Below are positions 25,635 to 33,733 of a stretch of DNA of 64,000 nt, piece by piece. The notes beneath the pieces are model-generated. The model was not told where the DNA came from. It searched no databases and saw nothing but the letters and a program-made list of their open reading frames with translations. Numbering within the stretch: position 1 is the stretch's first letter; every line of letters starts with the position of its first letter. The stretch spans positions 372,001-436,000 of the forward strand of contig NZ_JBIBGL010000006.1 of NCBI RefSeq assembly GCF_042956465.1, in the 5' to 3' direction. The position numbers and the translations under genes are program-made. Source of the DNA: Embleya sp042956465 (GTDB taxonomy: Bacteria; Actinomycetota; Actinomycetes; Streptomycetales; Streptomycetaceae).

Positions 25635-26636
25635 ATGCCCATGTCACTCTGGGGACGATTCACGTCGGTGCGTTCGGCCACGCCGGCACCCGTGTTGGTG
25701 TGGGACGCCGCGCTGGACGACGACGAGATCCGCGCCGTCGGGCAAGGTCTCGCGCGCGACGGCGACTTCGCGCCGGCTGCCGCGCTGTTGGATCGGGTGG
25801 GACGGGATTGGGCACGTCGGGTGGTCGCCGTGACCGCGCTGGGCGAGGTCGCGGCGCTGCACCCGGAGTGGTTGTGGACATGGCGCACCGAGCGACCCGA
25901 GTCGCCGGATCCGCTGGTGGTGGCGGCCGCGGCGGCGGTGCGTGCGGCCTGGAACGCGCGCGGCGCGAAACCGGCGAGCCTCACCAGCGGACACCGATTC
26001 GCCGACTTCCACGAGCTGTTGATCGAGGCCGACCGCGCGTGCCTGCTCGCGACCGAGGCCGCGGCCGACGATCCCACCCCGTGGGTCTCGTGGTTGCGTG
26101 TGTGTCGCGGACTCGGCGTCTCGCGCGCCGTGTTCGACGCCCGGTGGCAGGCGCTGTGCGAACGCGATCCGCGGCATCGCGCCGGTCACGACGCGGCGTT
26201 GCAGTACCTGTGCGAGAAATGGCGCGGATCGCACACCGACATGTACGAGTTCGCGCGCAAGGCCGCGGCCGACGCGCCGGACGGCTCGCCCCTGGTGATC
26301 CTGCTCGTCGAGGCGCACATCGAGTACGCCCAGCGGATGAACCGGGACGGGAACGCGGACGACACCGACTTCTGGCGGGCCGCCGCCCGACAGACGGACC
26401 TCGACACCGCCCTCGACCGCTACCCCGTGGACGCCTCGCCGCGCCACCCCAGCGCCCTGTCCGACCACAGCGCGCTGGGCTACGCGTTGGCCAGGTCCCA
26501 GCGCTGGTCCGAACTCGCGCTGCGGTTCGAGGCGACCGACCACCAGGGCTTTCACCTGCCCTGGACCTACCCGGGGGGCCGAACCTTCTTCGAACGGGCA
26601 CACGCCGAGGCGACGCGCGGCCGTCCGCGCCGCTGA
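25635..26636 (+). CDS. Conserved actinobacterial protein of unknown function, helical-repeat-like
   Basis: The 333-aa soluble protein could start at ATG 25635 or 25641. It appears almost entirely alpha-helical, with repeated helix pairs (DDDEIRAVGQGLARDGDFAPAAALLDRV, WARRVVAVTALGEVAALHPEWLWTW, TPWVSWLRVCRGLGVSRAVFDARWQAL, HDAALQYLCEKWRGSHTDMYEFARKAAADAP) as in TPR-like scaffolds. Such proteins recur in Streptomyces genomes without a function. There is no signal peptide or catalytic motif. It stands alone between decayed regions. The frame continues upstream to 25542 but without an RBS. Confidence 0.7.
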   Translation: MPMSLWGRFTSVRSATPAPVLVWDAALDDDEIRAVGQGLARDGDFAPAAALLDRVGRDWARRVVAVTALGEVAALHPEWLWTWRTERPESPDPLVVAAAAAVRAAWNARGAKPASLTSGHRFADFHELLIEADRACLLATEAAADDPTPWVSWLRVCRGLGVSRAVFDARWQALCERDPRHRAGHDAALQYLCEKWRGSHTDMYEFARKAAADAPDGSPLVILLVEAHIEYAQRMNRDGNADDTDFWRAAARQTDLDTALDRYPVDASPRHPSALSDHSALGYALARSQRWSELALRFEATDHQGFHLPWTYPGGRTFFERAHAEATRGRPRR

Positions 26637-26984
26637 ATCGGCCGCAGGCAACGGGCAACACCGGGGCCGACCCCGGGTACGGGTCCACGGCCGTCGGAGC
26701 CAACGGCCGTGCGAAGTAAGCGGGTTCGCCCGATTCGGTGGCGTGGGCGAAGCGCGGGTGGGCCCCCGCCGTTCGGTTACGGAGGGCGGGCCCGGGCCGA
26801 CGTGTGGCGCATCACCCGGGGCGCATGGTGCGGCGAACATCGGTGTGCGCAGGGGTGGTTGCTTCCGATCCGCGATTCGGATCGCGCGCGGTCGCGGCCG
26901 GGGCGGCGGCCGGCGCCGACCGCCCCTGATCGCGGTCGCCGGACGAGCCTCGCCCGCGATCGGCGAGGAACGCAAGGCAGTTCG
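26637..26984. other. Intergenic region, 348 nt
   Basis: It lies between the helical-repeat gene and the WD40 remnant. No RBS-supported ORF or strong hairpin was found. It probably includes more of the decayed WD40 gene, but no further repeat could be read. Confidence 0.35.
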
Positions 26985-27600
26985 TCATGGTGTGTGATCC
27001 GCGGGAGTGCCGAGCGCCCGGCGGATACGGCCGGCGCTGTTGTCGACGTCGGTGTCCCAGATTCCGATCGTGCCGTCGCTGTCCGCGCCGACCAGGGTCC
27101 GCGCCCGGCGGGGGAAGGCGACCGCCCACACCGAGCCGTCGTGCCCGGCGAGCGTGCCGATCGGGCGCCGGCGGCGCGTGTCCCAGAGTCTGACGCCCCG
27201 ATCGTTGCCGGCCCACCGTGCGAGCACTGTCGGGCCAGTCGCTCGACGAGTGTCGCGGAGGCTCGATCGCGGCCGAAGAACCCAGGGGTGATCCCGGGTC
27301 CGGAACATCGCCAACCCCCGGTAGGGGCACGTCTCCTCGGTCGTACTCCGAGTGGGGAGCGGACGACACCGGCTCGCCAGCGGGGTCGCAACGCGGTTCG
27401 GGTACGAGGCGCAGCAACGCACCACCGGCGATCGGCGCGTCGTCGCAACGGCCCGCGACGTCGGGTGTGACCGGCTTCCGGCCGGTCTCGATCTTGCTGA
27501 GGTAGCCGCGACTGTAGTGGACGATCGCCGACAACCCCGCCAAGTTCGTGCGGCGCCACGAAGCTGGGGGAAGCTGCTCGGGATGTCGAGGGTGTGGCTG
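26985..27600 (-). pseudogene. Remnant of an XRE-nSTAND1-WD40 gene
   Basis: Reading downward on the minus strand gives an N-terminal XRE-type motif (about 27600-27430: SSFPQLRG, then LSAIVHYSRGYLSKIETGRK). Next comes the nSTAND1 entry CPYRGLAMF near 27330, a shift to the frame reading FFGRDRASATLVERLARQC (about 27300-27240), and finally two WD40 blades (DRGVRLWDTRRRRPIGTLAG and DGSVWAVAF, then SDGTIGIWDTDVD) ending near 26990. Intact members are usually over 1000 aa. Here the whole NTPase core and most blades are missing, and at least three frame changes occur in 600 bp, so this is a dead gene. The domain signals are unmistakable even though no single frame carries them. Confidence 0.75.
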
Positions 27601-27803
27601 TCGACCGCTGTGGTGGGGCCGGGAAACACCTCGGGAAACACCCGGAAGCCGGGCCGGGCGATGTCGGACGACCCCCGCCGCGCCCCGATCCGCGCACCGG
27701 ACGAGGCCGCGGGGACGGGCCCGTGACGGTGTCGCCGTCCGTCCCCGTGGTCCTCCGCCGTGTCGCCGTCCGGTGCGGCGGGGAGGTCGTCCGCGGCGGT
27801 CGA

Positions 27804-28889
27804 TCAGCCGAGGCTGTCGGCGCAGCGCTCTCCGGGGTGGGTGATCCCCGGACCCGGACCCGCGGGCGTCGCCGAGCTACGGGCGACGCGGGGGGCAGGG
27901 ACGTTCCCGTCGTCGGGCGTGGTGTGTCCGGAGACGTCCGCGCGTACCTCGTGCACGGCGGGTCCGGGAAGCGGGGTGGGGGCGAGGTTCCCGTGCTCGC
28001 GGGCCGGGGTCGTGCGGGCGTCGGCGCGGGTGACGGCGATGCCGGCGAGCACGACGAGGACGACACCGGCCGCGGGCATCGGACCGGGGATCTGGTCGAG
28101 CACCACCAGGCCCATCAGCAGTGCGATGGCCGGCTCCAGGCTCATCAGGGTCCCGAAGGCGGAGGTGCTCAGCCGGCGCAGCGCGAGGAATTCGAGGCTG
28201 AACGGCAGCACGGCGCTCAGCACGGCCAGCCCCAGCATGATCAGCAACAGCGGCCAGGTCACCTCGCCCAGCCCGGCGGGGGCGGCGACGAGCATCGCGA
28301 CCAGGCCCGCCACCGGCATGGACACGGCCAGCCCGTTCAGGCCGGTGACCCGGTCGCCGACGTGTTGGGTCAGCAGGATGTACGCCGCCCAGCAGGCCGC
28401 GGCGGCCAGTGCGAAGCCGAGACCGAGGGGGTCGATCCCGGCATGCCACGGCTCGGTCAGCAGCACGACGCCGATGCCGGCCAGGGCGGTCCAGCGCCTG
28501 CGACCACGGCCGGCGCCGTACAGGGACACCGCCAGCGGGCCGAGGAATTCCAGTGCACTGGCGGTGCCCAGCGGCAGGCGCGCCACGGCGAGCATGAAGA
28601 ACAGCATCAGGCCCCCGCTCACCGCGCCCAGCATCGTGCACGCCCACAGGTCCCGGCCGGTGAAGTCGCGGCGGCGCGGCCGGACGAGAACCAGCAGGAC
28701 CAGGCCCGCCCACGCGAGTCGCAGCCCGGCCGTGCCCAGCGCGCCGAGCCGGTCGATCAGCGGTACCGAAAGCGCCAGCCCGAGCTGGACGGTGGACATC
28801 GCGGCGACGGCCATCAGGGCGCCCGTCGCGGCGTCCGGCGGCTGCGGGCGCGCGACCGCGGGGCGGGTGTGATCGGGCGACGTGTTCAT
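27804..28889 (-). CDS. EamA/DMT-family exporter, RhtA-like
   Basis: The 361-aa protein has ten hydrophobic helices in two EamA repeats (about 22-150 and 160-290), with LRLAWAGLVLLVLVRPRR, LPLGTASALEFLGPLAVSLY and AVLPFSLEFLALRRLSTSAFGTLMSLEPAIALLMGL. These match the RhtA-type branch that exports threonine, homoserine or related metabolites. About 70 polar residues follow the last helix, longer than usual. ATG 28889 is preferred over upstream in-frame codons by homology. The gene is divergent from a LysR regulator (28974) across 84 nt that carry a palindrome, so that regulator is the likely controller. Confidence 0.88.
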   Translation of the reverse strand: MNTSPDHTRPAVARPQPPDAATGALMAVAAMSTVQLGLALSVPLIDRLGALGTAGLRLAWAGLVLLVLVRPRRRDFTGRDLWACTMLGAVSGGLMLFFMLAVARLPLGTASALEFLGPLAVSLYGAGRGRRRWTALAGIGVVLLTEPWHAGIDPLGLGFALAAAACWAAYILLTQHVGDRVTGLNGLAVSMPVAGLVAMLVAAPAGLGEVTWPLLLIMLGLAVLSAVLPFSLEFLALRRLSTSAFGTLMSLEPAIALLMGLVVLDQIPGPMPAAGVVLVVLAGIAVTRADARTTPAREHGNLAPTPLPGPAVHEVRADVSGHTTPDDGNVPAPRVARSSATPAGPGPGITHPGERCADSLG

Positions 28890-28920
28890 GACCCCAAGTA
28901 GAGGTGCTTCGCATTGTTCG

Positions 28921-28965
28921 TGTCCACGTGCCGATTCGGAACACATCGTTCGCGAATCGTGGACA
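28921..28965. promoter_or_regulatory. Inverted repeat between the divergent eamA-like and lysR-like genes
   Basis: TGTCCACG (28921-28928) and CGTGGACA (28958-28965) form an 8-bp dyad, with inner partial arms CGATTCG and CGAATCG. It fills most of the divergent spacer and is a likely LysR-family binding site. Confidence 0.5.
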
Positions 28966-28973
28966 ATCGGGGA

Positions 28974-29954
28974 ATGGAGACCCGACGGCTACAGGTGCTG
29001 GTGGAACTGGCCCGGCTGGGCTCCATGCACGCGGTCGCGGACGTGTCGGGCACAAGCACCTCGACGGTCTCCCAGCAGATCGCGGCGCTGGCCCGCGACA
29101 TGGGAGCCGACCTGATCGAGCCGCACGGGCGGCGGGTCCGGCTCACCCCGGCCGGACGCCGACTGGCCGAACACGCCGTGACCATCCTCGCCGCCGTCGA
29201 GCAGGCGCAACACGACCTCGCCCCCGGCGCGGAGCCCAGCGGCACCGTGCGCGTCGCCGGATTCGCCACCGCCATCCGCGGCCACCTGCTGCCCGTGGTC
29301 ACCGACCTCGCCGTCGCCCATCCGCGGATCCGGGTGCTGATCCGCGAGCACGAACCCGCCGAGGCCTTGGCCCTCTTGGCCGAGGACGGCACGGACCTGG
29401 CACTGACCTACGACTACAACCTGGCGCCTGCGGCCGAGGACCCGACCGTGCGGGCCATACCGCTGTGGACCGCGCGATGGGACCTGGGCGTGCCGGCGCA
29501 CGCCGTCGCCGACGAGGCGGCCGACGCCGCCGACGGCGGGGGCACGACGGCGGAGGTCTTCGCCCGGTTCGCCGGCCACGACTGGATCGTCAACTCCCGG
29601 AACACCGCGGACGAGACCGTGGTCCGTACGCTCGCCTCGCTCGCCGGGTTCACCCCGCACGTCACCCACCAGGCCGACAGCCTCGACCTGGTCCAGGGCA
29701 TGATCACCGCCGGTCTCGGCGTGGGCCTGCTGCCCCGGGGCATCGCGACGTCCCCCGGGGTGCGGCTGCTCCCGCTCACCCTTCCGCACGTCGATCTGCG
29801 CGCGTACGCGGTGGCCCGCCACGGCCGGCTGAACTGGCCCCCGCTCGCCCTGGTGACCGACCTGCTCCTGGGTCGCGCCGCGGACGCCGGGGACGCGAAC
29901 CGGCCCGAGGAGCCCGACCCCCGGCCGCCGCACGGATCCGACGGCGGGCCCTGA
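28974..29954 (+). CDS. LysR-family transcriptional regulator
   Basis: The 326-aa protein has an N-terminal winged helix (METRRLQVLVELARLGSMHAVADVSGTSTSTVSQQIAALARDMGADLIEPHGRRVRLTPAG, residues 1-60) and a periplasmic-binding-protein-like effector domain from about 90 to 300 (GTVRVAGFATAIRGHLLPVV, then LDLVQGMITAGLGVGLLPRG). It diverges from the EamA exporter gene and probably activates it when an exported metabolite accumulates. ATG 28974 gives the standard family N-terminus. GACAAT lies about 10 nt before it and no convincing Shine-Dalgarno is present, so the transcript may be leaderless. The last 30 residues are a charged tail. Confidence 0.9.
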   Translation: METRRLQVLVELARLGSMHAVADVSGTSTSTVSQQIAALARDMGADLIEPHGRRVRLTPAGRRLAEHAVTILAAVEQAQHDLAPGAEPSGTVRVAGFATAIRGHLLPVVTDLAVAHPRIRVLIREHEPAEALALLAEDGTDLALTYDYNLAPAAEDPTVRAIPLWTARWDLGVPAHAVADEAADAADGGGTTAEVFARFAGHDWIVNSRNTADETVVRTLASLAGFTPHVTHQADSLDLVQGMITAGLGVGLLPRGIATSPGVRLLPLTLPHVDLRAYAVARHGRLNWPPLALVTDLLLGRAADAGDANRPEEPDPRPPHGSDGGP

Positions 29955-30078
29955 ACCCGACACGGCCCACGGCCACCCGAGTGCCACCCCGGGCCTGCCG
30001 CCGTCGACGCTCATCGGGTATCGGCAATTCCGCGCGGTCATCCGGCGGTTCGGTGGTAGGGGCGATTACGCTCCCCGC

Positions 30079-30645
30079 ATGTCGCTTACCATCGATCAAT
30101 TGGCCGGGTACGTGGAGCGTGACCTGGACGGCGACCTGGCGCGTTGGCTGCCGGGTCGACCGCGGGTCGAGATACCCGCTTCGGTTCGTCCGGTCGAGCC
30201 GTTTCTGGCCAAGCTTCCGGCGGACGCCGCAACGGCGTTGGCCGGGTTCGACCGCAGGGTGCGCTCGGGGACCATGGCGCAGTTCCTCGACATCCACGAC
30301 TGGTCGTACGGCTTCGACTTCGACGCCAACGACTGCGCGGTCCTGGACTCCGACTACGAGACGGAGCTCGCCGGCGACGACGTGTGGTCGGTCGGCGCCG
30401 ACGGTGGGGGCAACTACTACGTCGTGCTCACCAGCGGTCTGGTCGCGGTGTGGCTCCACGAAGAGCAGGTCATCGAAGCGGAAACCCGATTCGACAACAT
30501 CGACGTGTTCCTGTGGTCCCTCGTCAGATACCACGCGGTCCGCGCCGGTGCCCTCGACCCGGGAGCCGTCGAAGCCGATTTCCGATCCCTGGCCCAGCCC
30601 GGGGCGTTGGCTCCCGACCTCGGACTCCTCGCCCACATGTCCTGA
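30079..30645 (+). CDS. SUKH (SMI1/KNR4) domain protein, orphan immunity-like
   Basis: The 188-aa soluble protein has a C-terminal half with the SUKH core: DDVWSVGADGGGNYYVVLTSGLVAVWLHEEQVIEAETRFDNIDVFLWSLVRYHAV (about 105-165), matching SMI1/KNR4-like proteins. Many bacterial members are immunity proteins for polymorphic or contact-dependent toxins. No toxin gene with an N-terminal secretion module or a C-terminal toxin domain adjoins it, so it is an orphan here. A generic regulatory role is the alternative. The start ATG gives the full domain. Confidence 0.7.
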   Translation: MSLTIDQLAGYVERDLDGDLARWLPGRPRVEIPASVRPVEPFLAKLPADAATALAGFDRRVRSGTMAQFLDIHDWSYGFDFDANDCAVLDSDYETELAGDDVWSVGADGGGNYYVVLTSGLVAVWLHEEQVIEAETRFDNIDVFLWSLVRYHAVRAGALDPGAVEADFRSLAQPGALAPDLGLLAHMS

Positions 30646-31062
30646 CACCCGGCCGGCACCGTCGGCGACGCGCGCCGTCCCATCACCGGGATCGAGCGCG
30701 CGGCGCCGGTTCGCGTCGGTGTGGCCTGTGCCGATGCCGGCGGGTTCCGGCGGGGGTCGCATCGAACCCGCGGATCACCGGGCGGGAGCTCGCCGGCATG
30801 CAGCGGGAGGAGGGTGACGTCGATCGGTTGCCGTCGAGGGTCGGGCTCGTCGTATTCGACTACCAAGTGGTTGGTCGACGGTATGAACGTGCGGCGATGC
30901 GGATCCCGAGCAGAGTGTCGGACATGATCGGGCTTGCCGTTGGTGATACGGACGGAATCGACGGTCGTTCTTCGTTCGGGTGGACGATACGAGGTGTCCG
31001 GGCGCTGCCTACCGTGAGCGTCCTCTGCGGCACCTGCGCCGTTCTCCGAGGAGGTATCCAGC
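30646..31062. other. Intergenic region, 417 nt
   Basis: Nothing coding is recognised. It should contain the promoter of the micro-ORF and lipoprotein pair that begins at 31063. No strong palindrome was found. Confidence 0.35.
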
Positions 31063-31191
31063 ATGGGACGATCCGATGCGGTCGGGTCCGCTGTCCGGGC
31101 GGTGGGCCGGGCCACCCGTAGGCTGCTCGCCGCCGCATCGAGGGGCGAGCGGTCGATGTGCTCCGCCGTTTCCGCCGGCGGTGCGCGATGA
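31063..31191 (+). CDS. Possible 42-aa leader or micro-ORF coupled to the lipoprotein gene
   Basis: The ORF (MGRSDAVGSAVRAVGRATRR...) has an excellent GAGGAGG 8 nt before its ATG, and its TGA overlaps the ATG of the lipoprotein gene (ATGA at 31188-31191). This is better start support than the lipoprotein gene itself has. The peptide is basic and amphipathic, with one Cys and no known family. It may be a translational leader whose passage delivers ribosomes to the next gene, or a short protein in its own right. Confidence 0.45.
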   Translation: MGRSDAVGSAVRAVGRATRRLLAAASRGERSMCSAVSAGGAR

Positions 31192-32756
31192 GAGGCCTGG
31201 CGCGCGGTGCCGCGACGGCGGTTGCCCTGGGTCTGCTCGCCACCGGATGCGGTGCCACCGACGGCGCCGGCGCGGGCGGGAGCGACACGCTGACCATCGG
31301 TATCACCGATGACCCCGGCAACGTGTCCCCGCTCACCTCGCTGTCCAAGATCACGTCCGTGATGACCCGGTTCTCGTACGACACCCTGGTGGGCGTCGGG
31401 CCGGACGGACAGATCGTGCCGAGTGTGGCCGAGAAATGGACGTCCGACACCCTCTCGGCGACCTTCACCCTCAGGCGCGACGTGACGTGCGCGGACGGCA
31501 AACCGCTCACCGCGTCCGCCATCGCGGCCCAGTACAACTACATCGTCGATCCGAAGAACACCTCGCCGCTGTACGGCCTGGCCGTGGCACCCGGAACCGT
31601 CGCCACCGCCGACGACGCCACCAACACCCTGACGCTGCGCACCCCCGAGCCGACGCCGTTCCTGCTGCGAGGCACCACGGGACTACCCCTGGTGTGCCCC
31701 TCGGGGCTCGCGGCACCCGATTCGCTCACCCACGCCACCGACGGCACCGGGCCGTACCGACTCACCGAGGTGGCGACGGGCGACCACTTCACCTACACCA
31801 AACGACCCGACTACGTCTGGGGCCCGAACGGCACCGGCTCCGCCGAACTGCCCGAGCGGGTGGTCTTCAAGGTCGTCTCCAACGAGTCCACCAGGGCCAA
31901 CCTGCTCCTGGGTAAACAGCTCGACATCGCCTCCGTCACCGGCGCGGACCGCATTCGGTTGTCGGCGGCCGGACTCAACGCCCAGATCCAGCGCGATCCG
32001 CTCGGCATGCTCCTGATCAACGAGGGCCCCGAGCACGTCACCGCGGATCCGCAGGTGCGCTGGGCGCTGATCGCCGCGCTCGATCTCAAGCAGCTGGGAG
32101 CGGTGGCCAGCGGGGGCAAGGGAGCGGCGCCGGCCAGGGTCGCCACCACCATGCTGCCGCCCTGTCAGGCCGACGCCGTCAGCGCCAACACCCCGCCGCA
32201 CGACCCCGCCCGCGCCGCGGAGGCGCTGCGGGGCGCCGGCTGGAAGAAGTCGGGCGGGTACTGGACCAAGGACGGCAGGCAACTGTCGATCGTGCTGCCG
32301 CACCCCACCACGGGAGGTTCCCAACTCCTGTCGGCCGTCGAACTGGCGGTTCAACAGTGGAAGTCGTTCGGCGTGAAGGTCACCCGCAAGCCGCTCACGA
32401 ACGGGACGACCGGCGAGGTGCTGGCCTCCGGCCAGTGGGATATCTCGTGGACCCCGCTCACGCTCACCCAACCCGACCAGCTCATCCCCTTCTTCAGCGG
32501 GCCCGCGGGTCCCGACGGGATCAACTTCGGCTCCATCGACAACCCCGAGTACAAGCGTCTGACGGCTCTCGCCATGGCCAAGCCCGACCTCGCCGGATGT
32601 GACGAATGGACCGCAGCCGAAGCCGAGTTGGTCAAGCGAGTCGACGTGGTGACGTTCGTGGACATGCTGTCGCCCTACTTCGCCACGCACGACACCACGT
32701 TCGTGATCGACGGCATCGGCATCGACCCGATGTCCCTGCGGCTGAACCGCAAGTGA
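31188..32756 (+). CDS. ABC transporter substrate-binding lipoprotein, family 5 (oligopeptide/nickel type)
   Basis: The 522-aa protein has a lipoprotein signal (n-region MRGLARG, lipobox LLATGC with Cys21) followed by an SBP_bac_5 fold: DTLTIGITDDPGNVSPLTS, VPSVAEKWTSDTLSATFTLRRDVTCADGKPLTASAIAAQYNYI, and the RWALIAALDLKQL segment. The family delivers peptides, metals or opines to ABC importers. No permease or ATPase genes follow, so it must share a transporter encoded elsewhere or act alone as a sensor. ATG 31188 is chosen because of the ATGA overlap with the preceding micro-ORF; GTG 31158 is an alternative that adds an Arg-rich n-region. Confidence 0.88.
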   Translation: MRGLARGAATAVALGLLATGCGATDGAGAGGSDTLTIGITDDPGNVSPLTSLSKITSVMTRFSYDTLVGVGPDGQIVPSVAEKWTSDTLSATFTLRRDVTCADGKPLTASAIAAQYNYIVDPKNTSPLYGLAVAPGTVATADDATNTLTLRTPEPTPFLLRGTTGLPLVCPSGLAAPDSLTHATDGTGPYRLTEVATGDHFTYTKRPDYVWGPNGTGSAELPERVVFKVVSNESTRANLLLGKQLDIASVTGADRIRLSAAGLNAQIQRDPLGMLLINEGPEHVTADPQVRWALIAALDLKQLGAVASGGKGAAPARVATTMLPPCQADAVSANTPPHDPARAAEALRGAGWKKSGGYWTKDGRQLSIVLPHPTTGGSQLLSAVELAVQQWKSFGVKVTRKPLTNGTTGEVLASGQWDISWTPLTLTQPDQLIPFFSGPAGPDGINFGSIDNPEYKRLTALAMAKPDLAGCDEWTAAEAELVKRVDVVTFVDMLSPYFATHDTTFVIDGIGIDPMSLRLNRK

Positions 32757-32874
32757 CGCCGCACACGATGCCGCGAGTGGCACTGCGAGTGGCGCCGCGC
32801 GTGACCGACAGGTGACGCGCGACCGACGCCATCGGCCACCCGGGCGCGGGTGAACCCGGCCGCGCACCCATGAC

Positions 32875-32919
32875 GACGCCCCCTCCGAAGCCGTTCGACC
32901 CGGCTTCGGAGGGGGCGTC
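32875..32919 (+). terminator. Strong hairpin after the substrate-binding lipoprotein gene
   Basis: A perfect 19-bp inverted repeat (arms 32875-32893 and 32901-32919) with a 7-nt loop, 119 nt past the stop codon. It is the longest perfect stem found in the window. Confidence 0.75.
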
Positions 32920-32978
32920 GGCCGTCTGCCGGGGGATGCGACGGAGACCGGGTGGAAGAGGCGCGGTCCCCGCCTGCA

Positions 32979-33005
32979 CGTCACACTTTCGGGTCGACGT
33001 TCGTC
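32979..33005 (+). promoter_or_regulatory. ECF41-like promoter in front of the broken sigma gene
   Basis: CGTCACA (32979-32985), a 16-nt spacer and CGTC (33002-33005) differ from the ECF41 consensus at one base. The ATG of the sigma remnant lies 8 nt after CGTC, so the original transcript would have been leaderless and probably autoregulated. Confidence 0.55.
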
Positions 33006-33013
33006 TACATCGC

Positions 33014-33480
33014 ATGAACAACGAACCCGGGCCGGCGCCCACGCGGCGGGCGAAGTGGCCGGCCGATCGGTTCGAGGTGCTGCGCCCGCACCTGCGGTCC
33101 GTCGGGTACGGCATCCTCGGTTCGCGCGGCGACGCCGAGGACGCGGTCCAGGAAACCCGGCTGCGGGTGTCGCGCAACGAGTACGAGGACATCCGCGACC
33201 TGCGGGCCTGGCCGACCACGATCGTCGGGCGGATCTGCCTCGACATGCCGCGCGCCCGACGGCTGCGCCGCGAGGACTATCCCGGCACGTGGTTGCCGGA
33301 GCCGATCGTGGCCGAACGGCGTAGGAGGGTGACTTCGACGCGCTCATGGTCACCCTCGATCCGGACGTCTCCTTCCGGATCGACCTGGGTGCGAACCGGC
33401 ACGCCGCCTCGTCCGCCCTGACCGGCGCCGAGCAGGTCGCGCGGCACATGCTCGAGTCGGCCCCGTTCTTCCTGCCCTAA
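33014..33480 (+). pseudogene. Truncated ECF (SigJ/ECF41-like) sigma factor gene
   Basis: From ATG 33014 the frame encodes sigma region 2 (FEVLRPHLRSVGYGILGSRG and DAEDAVQETRLRV, then LRREDYPGTWLPEPIVAE). This breaks near 33310-33328 and resumes in another frame as GDFDALMVTLDPDVSFRI and a shortened SnoaL-like tail ending at TAA 33480. Region 4, needed for -35 recognition, is deleted, as are the DGGG and NPDKL motifs. The intact length would be about 300 aa. The promoter in front still matches the ECF41 pattern. A second, intact ECF41 sigma gene lies at 7563-8486. Confidence 0.8.
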
Positions 33481-33733
33481 CGCGGCGCGACGGCCTCGGA
33501 GGTGAGGAGGCCGATGCGTCGGGCGCCGCGCGGGAGCCGTACGTGCCGGCCCGGCCGCGATGAACGGAGGACGCTTCACCACCCCGGCCCCCGGGGCCGT
33601 CGCCGAGACGGCCCGAGTGGCCCCCATGCCGGACGACCACACCCGACACCACCCGACTTCCTCGGGCTGCGCCCCCGGCGCCGCCCCATGCCCGCACGCC
33701 CCGATGCCGATCGCATCCCTCTTGGAGCAACTC

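Noticed and set aside
26985..27600. An intact small WD40 regulator
   Set aside because: The motifs fall in different frames and the NTPase core is missing, so it is a remnant.
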